NCBI RefSeq assembly: GCF_017742215.1
Contig: NZ_JAGHKP010000004.1
Span: 62,001-126,000 of the forward strand
DNA from: Chitinophaga chungangae
GTDB taxonomy: Bacteria > Bacteroidota > Bacteroidia > Chitinophagales > Chitinophagaceae
Length of the DNA: 64,000 nt
Direction: 5' to 3'
A program made the translations under genes and the position numbers. Below, piece by piece: positions 17,836-26,312 of the stretch (positions are counted from its first letter, which is position 1; each line of letters begins with the position of its first letter). Below the pieces are notes generated by a model that searched no databases, was not told where the DNA came from, and saw nothing but the letters and a program-made list of their open reading frames with translations.

Positions 17836-19170
17836 ATGATACCTTGGCTGGCAAAATCGGGCCTTTATGGCTATGCGGACGCAGGGGGGAAGCTCGTCAT
17901 TCCCCCGCAGTACACCCATGCCATGCCCTTCCGCGGCGAATTTGCCGTGATGGCGCAGGAAGGGGGCTTTGGCGTTATCAACGCGGAGGGCGCGCCAGTT
18001 GTAGGCCCGGAGCATCCTTTCATCCACCTCACATTTCCCCGGCCCTTTTCCCTGGCTTTTATTAAAAAAGAATACAATGCCTGGTGGCGGTTACCGCGCT
18101 GGAAAGTGCTTCCCGGCCTCAACCTGCTGGGCACCCGCCGCGGAGGCCGGCTGCTGGAAACCAAAGTGCCGCGCGCCCGCTGGGAAGTGCTGGCGCTCCC
18201 GGGCATGGAAAAACTCCAGCAATTTTATTCTGCAGACGAGCGCAGTACCCGCAACGGCCAAATGCCGGAAGGCGTGCGCCTGCTCACTTCCGGGGAGCAC
18301 CTGCTGCTGCGCCAGGAACTTTACAACGCAGGCGGCGAACGCTGCTCCGGCGGTATTTTCGGGCAGCTGACCGACGGTACTTTCCTGCAATACCGCAAAG
18401 GCTGGTACCGCCGTGTGAACCAGGCAGGCAACCCCCTCGACGCCGTCCGTTATTACAAAAAAGATCATCTCCTGTTCGGCGGAAAAACCATCCCGCAGCA
18501 GGAAGCGCCATACCAGCGCATCGCCGCGCCGGTGTTCCAGTCCACCAACGGCGAAGTGTTCCTTTTCCCGGATTTTTCCAAACCTTTCCCGCCGTCCATC
18601 GAGCCATACCCGCAGGTGGGCGAAGTGCAGTACGTAGCCCTGATCGGCGCGCTGCAGGACACGGAGCATTTCTTCGTGCTGGCCACCACCGGCAAAAGCG
18701 AAGAAAGAAGGCTGCTGGTGCTGAACAAAAACGGCCAGTGGAACAAACTGGTGGAGCCGCGCCCCGGTTTCGACCTGATGCTGCGCAACGGCGCCCTGCT
18801 TTTCTCCCAGGGAAATACGAAAGGAGTGATGGACGCGGGGCTGGAATTTCACCTCTTCCCCCTGCAATACCCCGAAGCCCTCAGCGAAACGCTGTACGCC
18901 GGGAAAGACAACAGGAGCGGCAAATACGGCGTTTTTGACATCATGGAGCAGGACTGGAAAATAACGCCGGCCTACAGTTACATCGGCCCCTGCCTGGCTC
19001 CCGGCATCGTGCCCTATTGCGCGGATAACCTGTATGGCCTGCTGGAACTGGATACCGGCCGGCACATCACCCCGCCGCTGTACGACAGCATCGGTAAAAA
19101 CGGCGAAGTGGCCCAGAAAAATCAGCGTTTTTATATCGATATTTATACCGGCCTGGAATACCGGGACTAA
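17836..19170 (+). CDS. WG-repeat protein
   Basis: A 444-residue protein with WG-type repeats at both ends: SGLYGYADAGGKLVIPPQY, GGFGVINAEGAPVV, SGKYGVFDIMEQDWKITPAY and NLYGLLELDTGRHITPPLY. The middle is more divergent. There is no signal peptide, so it is probably cytoplasmic. WG proteins are abundant in Bacteroidota and their roles are mostly unknown. It lies between a repeat lipoprotein and an alpha/beta hydrolase in the same direction, with short gaps (30 and 15 bases). Confidence 0.7.
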   Translation: MIPWLAKSGLYGYADAGGKLVIPPQYTHAMPFRGEFAVMAQEGGFGVINAEGAPVVGPEHPFIHLTFPRPFSLAFIKKEYNAWWRLPRWKVLPGLNLLGTRRGGRLLETKVPRARWEVLALPGMEKLQQFYSADERSTRNGQMPEGVRLLTSGEHLLLRQELYNAGGERCSGGIFGQLTDGTFLQYRKGWYRRVNQAGNPLDAVRYYKKDHLLFGGKTIPQQEAPYQRIAAPVFQSTNGEVFLFPDFSKPFPPSIEPYPQVGEVQYVALIGALQDTEHFFVLATTGKSEERRLLVLNKNGQWNKLVEPRPGFDLMLRNGALLFSQGNTKGVMDAGLEFHLFPLQYPEALSETLYAGKDNRSGKYGVFDIMEQDWKITPAYSYIGPCLAPGIVPYCADNLYGLLELDTGRHITPPLYDSIGKNGEVAQKNQRFYIDIYTGLEYRD

Positions 19171-19185
19171 ATTTTTCTTTATCCC

Positions 19186-20127
19186 ATGCAGCTTTCGAAA
19201 ACACTCAGGCGTACCGGCCGGACGTTGCTGATCTTCTTCCTGGCTTTGAACGCGTTCGCCTGTTTTCACGCCTATAAATTCACCCATTTCACCACAGACG
19301 ACGTACAACGTACCAACCCTGGCAGGCTCGGCGTGCTGGGTAAACTGAAAGTGGTAGTGGCCGGTGTGGACAATCCCCGCCCGGTGAACCGCCGCACGCC
19401 CGGCCGCAGCTACCAGACGGTCCGCCTCCAGAGCCGCGTGCCGCTGGAAGCCTGGATGATCCGCGTACCGGGCGCAAAAGGCACGGTGGCGCTGTTTCAC
19501 GGCTATGGCGCCGCCAAATCGCGCATGCTGGAACGGGCGGAAGTGCTGCTCGGGCAGGGATACAACACTTTGCTGGTGGATTTTACAGGCTCCGGCGGTT
19601 CCGGCGGCAATTCCACCACCATCGGCTACAAAGAAGCGCGCGACGTAAAAGCCGCCTGGGATTACCTGGCCGGCCACGGCGAACAAAATATTTACCTGCT
19701 GGGCACTTCACTGGGCGCGGCCGCCGTTTTGAAAGCCCTGAAAGATTATTCCATCCAACCGAAAGGCATTATTCTCGAAGCGCCTTTCAGCACCCTGTAC
19801 GAGGCCACCTGCGCGAGGTTCAGAGCCGTAAACGCGCCCGCGTTCCCGATGGCGGGCCTGGTCGTGTTCTGGGGAGGCGTTATCAACGGGTTCTGGGGCT
19901 TCGGCCATAAACCGGTGGAAGACGCCAAATACGCCCGGGTACCGGTTTTGCTCATTTACGGGGAAAAAGACGGAAGAGTGGCGCGGAAGGAGATAGACGA
20001 CATTTACCATAACCTGCCTGGCCCCAAAAAGCTCGTCACTTTCCCGGAGGCAGGCCACGTTAATTACCTTTCTCAATACAGCCGCGAATGGACGGCCGCG
20101 GTCGCGGAATTTATAAAGGCACAATAA
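19186..20127 (+). CDS. Alpha/beta hydrolase
   Basis: A 313-residue hydrolase with an N-terminal membrane anchor or signal (TLLIFFLALNAFACF). The fold markers are the oxyanion-loop FHGYG, the nucleophile elbow GTSLGAA, the acid strand VPVLLIYGEKDGRV and the terminal His in FPEAGHVNY, which complete a Ser-Asp-His triad. Likely an esterase or similar enzyme in the periplasm; substrate unknown. It is the last gene of the run that starts at 16808 and is followed directly by a terminator. Confidence 0.8.
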   Translation: MQLSKTLRRTGRTLLIFFLALNAFACFHAYKFTHFTTDDVQRTNPGRLGVLGKLKVVVAGVDNPRPVNRRTPGRSYQTVRLQSRVPLEAWMIRVPGAKGTVALFHGYGAAKSRMLERAEVLLGQGYNTLLVDFTGSGGSGGNSTTIGYKEARDVKAAWDYLAGHGEQNIYLLGTSLGAAAVLKALKDYSIQPKGIILEAPFSTLYEATCARFRAVNAPAFPMAGLVVFWGGVINGFWGFGHKPVEDAKYARVPVLLIYGEKDGRVARKEIDDIYHNLPGPKKLVTFPEAGHVNYLSQYSREWTAAVAEFIKAQ

Positions 20128-20154
20128 AAGCCAGTGCTTCCGGCGCTGGCTTTT
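20126..20154 (+). terminator. Terminator overlapping the hydrolase stop codon
   Basis: AAAAGCCAG (20126-20134) pairs with CTGGCTTTT (20146-20154). The A-rich and T-rich arms would serve in both directions. Confidence 0.75.
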
Positions 20155-20440
20155 GAACAAATGTCTCAAGTCTAATTTGGGGAACGGATTCTGTCAGATC
20201 ATAGTTTGTCTTAGCTAAATTGAAGAACCAATAGCAAGTTCTTCGTTTTCAGTTAAATATGTAACATTACCAGTTAATCGGAGTCGGGGGCCTTCCGGCC
20301 GTTTTCCAAAGCGCCCGGCTTTCAGCCTTGCCTCGCACCTTGTATGCCAAATATGATTATTCTTCCGGAATCAACGTTGTATGAACCGGGGGCTAAAATT
20401 GTACGAACTGAAAAAAGTCAGTGGGGAGAGGGAATTTGAA
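20155..20440. other. Intergenic region, no gene seen
   Basis: About 290 bases between the hydrolase and the convergent AraC-type gene. It contains one perfect inverted repeat, GAAGAAC (20222-20228) and GTTCTTC (20238-20244). I see no convincing gene or RNA. Confidence 0.4.
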
Positions 20441-21430
20441 TTACCGGTGTTTTTCCCGGAATTCCTCGGGGGTGAGCCCGTGTTTCCCGCGGATCAGGCG
20501 CACCAGGTGAGAGGCGTCCGTCAGGTTGGCGTGGGCGGCGATTTCCCATATCAGCTCATTGGTATTCAATAACCTGTACTCGGCTTCCTCCAGCCGCACA
20601 TGGGTAATGTACTGGCGCACGTTTTTACCGTACACTTCCTTGAACTGTTTGTTCAGCGCGTCTTTATGGGTGCCGGCCTTTCGGGCGATAAACGCGGTGT
20701 CGATGTCTTCGGTGAGATTGCATTGTATGAAATCGCAGGCGTCCAGCACCGTTTTGGGAACTTCGTGCCGGTCCATCAGCAGGTTAAAATAGTGCGCGGT
20801 GAGCAGCATCACCTGTCCGTGCAGGTACGGCTCGAACATGGCGGGGGCCTGCCGGTACGAGCCCATGGCCTGTATAATGTCGCGGGCGGTGTTGCCCAGC
20901 GGGATGAGATTTTTCTGTTCGCCTTCCTGTTCTCCCCTCAACTGCTTTTCCACCAATGGTTTGTATGCTTCGTATTTGTTCCCGAAATATTGCATGAAAG
21001 AAGGCGAGAACGAGATATAGACGGCCGTGTAATGCGCCGGGGCGAATTCGGCCCGGTTAAACGCCATTGGCGGCACGTAATAAAACGCGAATTTTTTTTC
21101 TGGCAGCATCAGTTTTTCGGCGGAGCCCTGCAGCTCGCAGGGAATGTTGCCGTTGATGCCGGTATACAGCGCCAGCAACGGGTCCCTGGTGATGGGATAA
21201 AGGAATGTATGCTCTTTGATATCGAAATTCAGCCAGCCCACGATCCAGTCGTCTGTACGCAGCTCCTGCTTGAAGAACGCGCCGAAAGGCCCTTCCGTGG
21301 TATGTACAACGGTTCCGGGTATACGATATTTGCTGTAAGGTTCGGGTAATTTGTCAGAAATGGTAACGCGCTGCTTCATGAGGTCGGGCACCTCGAAATT
21401 CATAATAGCGGGACGGTCCACTGCATGCAT
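20441..21430 (-). CDS. AraC-family transcriptional regulator
   Basis: A 329-residue regulator (303 to 320 if a later ATG such as that at 21403 is used). The C-terminal hundred residues form the AraC-type double helix-turn-helix: FIARKAGTHKDALNKQFKEV for the first and ELIWEIAAHANLTDASHLVRLIRGKHGLTPEEFR for the second, with the usual ending. The N-terminal part is a beta-rich effector domain without a specific match that I recognise. Target genes are not evident; the neighbour upstream is a divergent Crp/Fnr-family gene. Confidence 0.85.
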   Translation of the reverse strand: MHAVDRPAIMNFEVPDLMKQRVTISDKLPEPYSKYRIPGTVVHTTEGPFGAFFKQELRTDDWIVGWLNFDIKEHTFLYPITRDPLLALYTGINGNIPCELQGSAEKLMLPEKKFAFYYVPPMAFNRAEFAPAHYTAVYISFSPSFMQYFGNKYEAYKPLVEKQLRGEQEGEQKNLIPLGNTARDIIQAMGSYRQAPAMFEPYLHGQVMLLTAHYFNLLMDRHEVPKTVLDACDFIQCNLTEDIDTAFIARKAGTHKDALNKQFKEVYGKNVRQYITHVRLEEAEYRLLNTNELIWEIAAHANLTDASHLVRLIRGKHGLTPEEFREKHR

Positions 21431-21571
21431 AGGATACTGGATTTGGCTGAAAAACTGGTAATGTAATATTACGGTATTTTCCGCAACAAAATCCTTATTT
21501 TCCTTCCCTGTTCAGCGCCACCTGATACGCCCCGGTAGTAAACTTTCTTAAAAATTACAACCCCGGTTGAA

Positions 21572-21579
21572 TATTTTTG
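21572..21579 (+). promoter_or_regulatory. Bacteroidota -7 element before the Crp/Fnr gene
   Basis: TATTTTTG fits TAnnTTTG, 24 bases before the chosen ATG at 21603. No good -33 TTG is seen at the usual distance. Confidence 0.3.
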
Positions 21580-21602
21580 TTTCTATTGAAAAACAGGTCA
21601 TT

Positions 21603-22178
21603 ATGTTGTCAACTTTGGCGGCTCATATCCGGAGGTTTGTGACATTGTCTGATGAAGAGGAACAGATCCTGGCCGAATATATCGAAATCCGCGACGTGAA
21701 AAAGAAAGACTTCCTGTTGAAGGAAGGGCAGGTATGCCAGGGGAATTATTTTGTGATCAAAGGTTTATGCCGTGCTTATTTTGAAACGGAGCGCGATGGC
21801 GACCAGACCTCTCATTTCGCGATCGAAACCTGGTGGATCACCGATTATATCAGCCTCGAATCGCATAAACCATCGGGCTTCAACATCCAGGCGGTGGAAA
21901 ACACCACGTACGCCGTGCTGTACCGCGATACGCAGGATAAACTGTTCGCGGCCGTTCCGCAACTGGAAAGATATTTCCGCATTATTCTCCAAAGAACGGT
22001 GGCAGCTGCGCACATGCGCGTGAAATACCTCTTTACGAAATCGGCGGAAGAACGCATCGATCATTTTACCGCGTTGTTCCCGGAATTCGTGCAGCGGGTG
22101 CCGCAATACATGATGGCGTCGTACCTGGGCTTCAGCCCGGAATTTTTCAGCAAGATACGCGCACGGAAAAAGGCCTGA
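21603..22178 (+). CDS. Crp/Fnr-family transcriptional regulator
   Basis: A protein of about 191 residues with an N-terminal cyclic-nucleotide-binding-like domain (KDFLLKEGQVCQGNYFVIKG) and a C-terminal winged helix (MMASYLGFSPEFFSKIRARKK). It belongs to the short Crp/Fnr-like regulators common in Bacteroidota; the ligand is unknown and the cAMP-binding phosphate cassette is not obvious. The ATG at 21603 is preferred over a TTG at 21567. It is followed, after a palindrome, by the AhpD-like gene, which is a plausible target. Confidence 0.8.
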   Translation: MLSTLAAHIRRFVTLSDEEEQILAEYIEIRDVKKKDFLLKEGQVCQGNYFVIKGLCRAYFETERDGDQTSHFAIETWWITDYISLESHKPSGFNIQAVENTTYAVLYRDTQDKLFAAVPQLERYFRIILQRTVAAAHMRVKYLFTKSAEERIDHFTALFPEFVQRVPQYMMASYLGFSPEFFSKIRARKKA

Positions 22179-22182
22179 CATT

Positions 22183-22200
22183 TCTTGAACCAGTTCAAGA
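22183..22200. promoter_or_regulatory. Palindrome between Crp/Fnr and AhpD-like genes
   Basis: TCTTGAA (22183-22189), four bases, TTCAAGA (22194-22200), then TTTTG. It begins 5 bases after the crp-like stop. It could be a weak terminator or an operator for the downstream gene. Confidence 0.4.
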
Positions 22201-22251
22201 TTTTGAGGGGCGTCTCCGCCGGACATTTGTGTTGTAAAAAAACGAAACACG

Positions 22252-22692
22252 ATGTCTGAAAGGATCAAAATTTGGAACGCCGCCCCCGCCGGGTACAAAG
22301 CGATGGGCGCATTGGAAGCTTACCTGCCCACCACGCGCATCAGCCCCCTGCATCACGAACTGATCCGCATACGCGCGTCGCAGATCAACGGTTGCGCTTA
22401 TTGCGTAGACAAACATTCGAAAGATGCCCGCAAACACGGGGAAACCGAACAGCGCCTCTATGCGATAGCCGTTTGGCGCGAAACGCCGTTCTTTACCGAA
22501 GAAGAAAGAACGATACTGGCCATCACCGAAGAAGTAACGCTCATACATCAGCGTGTATCAGATGAAACGTACGCCAAAGCCGCGGAATTGTTCGACGAGG
22601 AATACCTGGCGCAGGTGATCATGGCCGCCATCATCATCAACGCCTGGAACAGGATCGGGGTGTATACGCACATGCAGCCGGCGAAAGAATAA
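22252..22692 (+). CDS. AhpD-like carboxymuconolactone decarboxylase family protein
   Basis: A 146-residue protein with the AhpD-type active site: C48-A-Y-C51 followed by H55 (CAYCVDKHSKDARKHGE). Members with CxxC and this His act as alkylhydroperoxidase-like thiol enzymes. Small helical cytoplasmic protein. It follows the Crp/Fnr gene in the same direction, a pairing that suggests control by that regulator, possibly in an oxidative or electrophile stress response (inference). Confidence 0.85.
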   Translation: MSERIKIWNAAPAGYKAMGALEAYLPTTRISPLHHELIRIRASQINGCAYCVDKHSKDARKHGETEQRLYAIAVWRETPFFTEEERTILAITEEVTLIHQRVSDETYAKAAELFDEEYLAQVIMAAIIINAWNRIGVYTHMQPAKE

Positions 22693-22902
22693 TGTTTGAT
22701 AGGATATTAACCGATTCAACGGCCGATCAACTCCGTCTCTCGTGCGTCTGCTCTGCGGCTCTCCTGGCTGTTTCCCGGTTTTTTGCAGGTTATTCCCCGG
22801 CTGTTCCGGGGCAAAATACCATCATGATGACCGGCACGGCGCGCCGGACAAAGGGCTCGGAAGTTGGCGAAAATTGCCTTATCTTTCTGTAAACCCTTTT
22901 TT

Positions 22903-23757
22903 ATGGACCAGCGTATCATCCACCTCTTCGACGAGTATACACATAAGCCGCTCACCCGCGACGTATTCCTCAAACGCCTCGTACAGCTTACCGGTACCAT
23001 GGCCGCGGCCATGACCATTCTCCCGCTTCTCGAATCCAATTATGCGTATGGCGCCATGCCGCCGCTGGAGCCGGGTTTGAAGGAAGAAGAAGTAACCTGG
23101 CCGGGGGATAACGTTACCATGAAAGGTTATCTCGTGCGGCCGGAAGAAGACCGCAAACGCGGCGGCGTTGTAGCGATCCACGAAAACCGCGGGCTTACCC
23201 CGCATATCAAAGACGTGACGCGCCGCGCGGCAAAAGCGGGATACATCGCCCTGGGCGTAGACGCATTGTCTGTTTTCGGCGGCACGCCCGCCAACGAAGA
23301 CGAAGGGCGCACGCTCATCGGTAAGCTGGACAAAACACAGAACCTTCAGAATTATCTCAAAGGGCTCGTTTACCTGCGCAGCCGGCCAGACAGTAACGGC
23401 AAAACCGGATGCGTTGGTTTTTGCTGGGGCGGCTCCATGGCCAACCAGCTGGCGGTGAACGATCCGCAGTTAAATGCGGCCGTAGCCTTTTATGGCGGCC
23501 AGCCCGATGCGGCGGACGTTCCGAAGATCAAAGCGCAGGTGCAGCTGCATTACGCCGGGCTCGACGAGCGCATCAACGCGGGCATTCCGGCGTACGAAGC
23601 CGCGCTGAAAGCCGCGGGCGTGAAATACCAGCTGTTCATGTATGAAGGCCAACAGCATGCTTTTCATAACGATTCGTCTGCCGCGCGTTACAACGCGGAA
23701 GCGGCAAAACTGGCCTGGAGCAGAACGCTGGAGTTGTTTAAAGAAACCCTGGGATAA
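22903..23757 (+). CDS. Dienelactone hydrolase family protein, exported
   Basis: About 284 residues. An N-terminal segment (TRDVFLKRLVQLTGTMAAAMTILPLL) looks like a Tat-like or uncleaved signal but lacks twin arginines. The catalytic domain has the DLH features: Glu in IHENRG, nucleophile Cys in GFCWGG, Asp in AGLDERI and His in QQHAF. The family hydrolyses dienelactones and related esters. The start at 22903 is chosen; an in-frame ATG-like start at 22864 would add 13 residues. No chlorocatechol pathway genes are nearby, so the substrate is open. Confidence 0.85.
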   Translation: MDQRIIHLFDEYTHKPLTRDVFLKRLVQLTGTMAAAMTILPLLESNYAYGAMPPLEPGLKEEEVTWPGDNVTMKGYLVRPEEDRKRGGVVAIHENRGLTPHIKDVTRRAAKAGYIALGVDALSVFGGTPANEDEGRTLIGKLDKTQNLQNYLKGLVYLRSRPDSNGKTGCVGFCWGGSMANQLAVNDPQLNAAVAFYGGQPDAADVPKIKAQVQLHYAGLDERINAGIPAYEAALKAAGVKYQLFMYEGQQHAFHNDSSAARYNAEAAKLAWSRTLELFKETLG

Positions 23758-23788
23758 AAAATATCGTGAACACACAAAATACCGGCGG

Positions 23789-23813
23789 CTGGGGAAACTC
23801 AGCTGTTTTTTTA
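23789..23813 (+). terminator. Possible terminator after the DLH gene
   Basis: A short imperfect stem (GGCTG with CAGCT, one wobble pair) followed by seven T residues, between two convergent genes. Confidence 0.35.
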
Positions 23814-23829
23814 TGCCCGGGAATAAAGA

Positions 23830-24318
23830 TCAGGCAAGCGCCCACTTTTTCCGGTACCATTCCCGCGTAAGCAGCACAATAGGCAAACCCACGCAGGCCA
23901 TGTGAATGAGCCAGCCAATAACAGCGCCGGAAAGGCTGAACTGCGACGGCGGTACGGACGTGAGCGGAACGATCACGAGGTTCATCATCACCCATACAAA
24001 AAGCCCGTACAGGCAGCCGGTGAGCCATTTGTTGCCCTGCAGCAGTTTCGTTCGCGGATATACGAAAAAGAACAACGCGCTCCAGCCCAGCGCAACGAGA
24101 AAATGGAGAAACACGCCGAGCCAGATGGCCGAACTTTCCCGGAAAGCCTGCATGCCCATAACAGAAGTGGAAATGTACTGGAAAACCCTTTCGGGAGAAA
24201 CGCCGTTCCTGGCGTAAGCGCCGATAACCGCCGCGGCGCCATCCAGCAGCCAAACGGTACATCCAATCATCAGTACGGCACGCAGCGGATGCGCCGTACG
24301 CTCTTGTATTGATACCAT
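23830..24318 (-). CDS. Four-helix membrane protein of unknown function
   Basis: The ATG complementary to 24316-24318 gives a protein of about 162 residues with four predicted membrane helices (AVLMIGCTVWLLDGAAAVIG, LGVFLHFLVALGWSALFFF, CLYGLFVWVMMNLVIV and GAVIGWLIHMACVGLPIVLL). The layout is like small Bacteroidota membrane proteins sometimes grouped with YagU-type proteins, but I cannot assign a family. A longer in-frame reading to 24411 is possible but adds a polar extension. Convergent with the DLH gene, divergent from the ArsR gene. Confidence 0.55.
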   Translation of the reverse strand: MVSIQERTAHPLRAVLMIGCTVWLLDGAAAVIGAYARNGVSPERVFQYISTSVMGMQAFRESSAIWLGVFLHFLVALGWSALFFFVYPRTKLLQGNKWLTGCLYGLFVWVMMNLVIVPLTSVPPSQFSLSGAVIGWLIHMACVGLPIVLLTREWYRKKWALA

Positions 24319-24528
24319 AAGAAGTAATTGTTGGACAAAAAGATTTAGATTTTGGTCGATGACCGGATGACCTATACAATTTAACCCTTTCCCCCTGATT
24401 AGAAACCGCACTTTTATAAATGCTTAATAATTAATTTTCATCAATGTGTATATTTCACTATTCCAATAGACTATTTCGAAAATAAACATTTTCTTGAAAA
24501 ATTAATTTTTCGGTGGTAATTTCAGGAT

Positions 24529-25125
24529 ATGAAAGCGCAAAATCTCATCCAGGATACACATACCGCTGCGGCCATGATGCATCCGCTGCGCATGCGCATA
24601 CTCGAACAGCTTCGCGAGCCGAATTCTGCGGCCGGTCTTTCCCGCCTGCTGAACATGCCGCGTCAGCAGCTCAATTACCACCTCCGCGAGCTGGAGAAAA
24701 ACGAACTGATAGAACTGGTGGAAGAACGGAAAAAAGGCAACTGCACCGAACGGATCGTGCGCGCTACGTCCCGCTCGTACATGGTGCTGCTTAATTCCGG
24801 CGGCGTGGAGGCGGATGAGATCGGCGATAAATTTTCTTCTTCCTACCTTCTTCACACGGCCGGCCGCATGATGCAGGATGTAGCCGCCATGCAGTCCGGC
24901 GCGCACAGGGCCAAAAAGAAACTCGCCACTTTTACCCTGGAAACCGAAGTGCGGTTTGCGGACCCTTCGCAGCTGCAGGCTTTTACCGACGAAATGGCAC
25001 AAACCATCGCGAGGCTTGCGATGAAATATCATCAGCCGGGCAACGCGCACGCAAGGCCTTACCAGTTCCGCCTTTTTGCCCATCCTTCCAAAAAACAGGA
25101 CCATGAAAAAAGAAACGAAAGCTGA
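24529..25125 (+). CDS. ArsR-type winged-helix regulator
   Basis: A 198-residue protein. Residues about 12-85 form an ArsR/HTH_20-type winged helix (MMHPLRMRILEQL, MPRQQLNYHLRELEKNELIEL). The rest is a helical/beta extension without a known motif. It overlaps the next gene by 23 bases, and two SRPBCC (AHSA1-like) proteins follow. ArsR-SRPBCC pairs are frequent; the regulator usually controls the neighbouring lipid-binding-fold proteins. The inducer is unknown. Confidence 0.8.
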   Translation: MKAQNLIQDTHTAAAMMHPLRMRILEQLREPNSAAGLSRLLNMPRQQLNYHLRELEKNELIELVEERKKGNCTERIVRATSRSYMVLLNSGGVEADEIGDKFSSSYLLHTAGRMMQDVAAMQSGAHRAKKKLATFTLETEVRFADPSQLQAFTDEMAQTIARLAMKYHQPGNAHARPYQFRLFAHPSKKQDHEKRNES

Positions 25126-25891
25126 CCGGTCGGTCGACATCACCCGCAGCATCCATTCCCCTGTAAAAGCCGTATGGAAAGCCCTTACGGATGCCAAAGA
25201 GCTGGAACGCTGGTTCCCGCTGAAAGCAAACGTTACCGGCGGCGAAATACAGCTGTCGTGGGGAGACGATGTGAACTGGCACATGGAAATAGAAGAAGTG
25301 AAGGAAGAAGAATACCTGCGGCTGGGTTACGGCGAATCGCATCACCGCATCTTGTCCGCAGTGCCGCGGCGGCTGGCGGTGGAATTTTTCCTGCAGGGCG
25401 AAGAGGATGTTACCACGCTGCGCATCGTGCACAACGGCTTTGGCGGAGACGAAAGCTGGGACGAAATGTACGACGGCGTGCGCCGCGGCTGGGGAACGGA
25501 ATCGCTGGCGCTGAAACATTACCTGGAAAATCACGCCGGCAAAGACAGGATCGTAGCGTTTGCAAGCATTTCGTCCGCCGGACCTTTTGAGCAACTATGG
25601 AACAAACTGTTCGGCAACCGCCTGAAAACCGCCGGCGACCATTATACGATCGATACGCCTGTGGGAGAAACGTACGAAGGCAGGCTGTTGTTTTACAACC
25701 CGCCGCAAGACCTGCTGGGCACGATGGAAAATTTTCATGATGCGCTGTTCCGCCTTTCCATCGAAAGGTTTTCGCCCGGCGGGGATATATTTATCTGGAT
25801 ATGGATCGCCGCCTACGGCGTAGCGGAAGAAAAGATGAAGGAGTTGGAAAAACAATGGCAGGAAAAACTCAACGCGATATACCATGTATAG
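25103..25891 (+). CDS. SRPBCC (AHSA1-like) protein, two-domain
   Basis: About 262 residues. The first half has the AHSA1/SRPBCC pattern: ITRSIHSPVKAVWKALTDAKELERWFP, then WGDDVNWHMEIEEV and LRIVHNGFGG with a following amphipathic helix. The second half continues with a similar but weaker beta/helix arrangement, so this may be a tandem of two such folds. SRPBCC domains bind hydrophobic ligands. Its start overlaps the ArsR gene by 23 bases, and its end overlaps the next gene by 8, so the three are translated as a unit. Confidence 0.75.
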   Translation: MKKETKADRSVDITRSIHSPVKAVWKALTDAKELERWFPLKANVTGGEIQLSWGDDVNWHMEIEEVKEEEYLRLGYGESHHRILSAVPRRLAVEFFLQGEEDVTTLRIVHNGFGGDESWDEMYDGVRRGWGTESLALKHYLENHAGKDRIVAFASISSAGPFEQLWNKLFGNRLKTAGDHYTIDTPVGETYEGRLLFYNPPQDLLGTMENFHDALFRLSIERFSPGGDIFIWIWIAAYGVAEEKMKELEKQWQEKLNAIYHV

Positions 25892-26312
25892 CATCGACCA
25901 TATCCAGTACATTCGCGGGCATATCGGCGCCGTGTACGAAGCGCTGACCACCGAAAAAGGCCTTGGCGCCGTGTGGACCGAAAAGCTCGTCGTAAAACCG
26001 GAGGCCGGTTTTGTCAACGAATTTGATTTCAACGACAACTACGATACAAAATTCAAAAACATAGCATTGGCGAAACCCACGCACATTCTCTGGGAATGTG
26101 TGCAGTCCGATCCCGAGTGGGTTGGCACCACTGTATCGTTCGACCTGGAACAGCGGAAAGATATGGTGGCTGTTACGCTGCGCCACATGGGCTGGCGGGA
26201 GTTGACGGAATTTTTCCGTTTCTGCAACTACAACTGGGGCCAATTTCTTTACAGCCTGAAATCATATCTTGAAACCGGCAAGGGGCAGCCTTACCAGCAG
26301 CGTCAGTTCTGA
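25884..26312 (+). CDS. SRPBCC-fold protein
   Basis: A 142-residue protein with the same fold family as the preceding gene (IDHIQYIRGHIGAVYEALTTEKGLGAVWT, then WECVQSDPEWVGTTVSFDL, and a long C-terminal helix). It overlaps the upstream gene by 8 bases and overlaps the 3' end of the convergent phosphatase gene by 10 bases. Probably a small ligand-binding or stress-related protein. Confidence 0.75.
   Translation: MYSIDHIQYIRGHIGAVYEALTTEKGLGAVWTEKLVVKPEAGFVNEFDFNDNYDTKFKNIALAKPTHILWECVQSDPEWVGTTVSFDLEQRKDMVAVTLRHMGWRELTEFFRFCNYNWGQFLYSLKSYLETGKGQPYQQRQF

Noticed and set aside
22794-22811. CCCCGG-ctgtt-CCGGGG hairpin as a terminator after the AhpD-like gene
   Set aside because: Stable stem but no T-run; more than 100 bases from the stop codon. 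Not strong enough to call.
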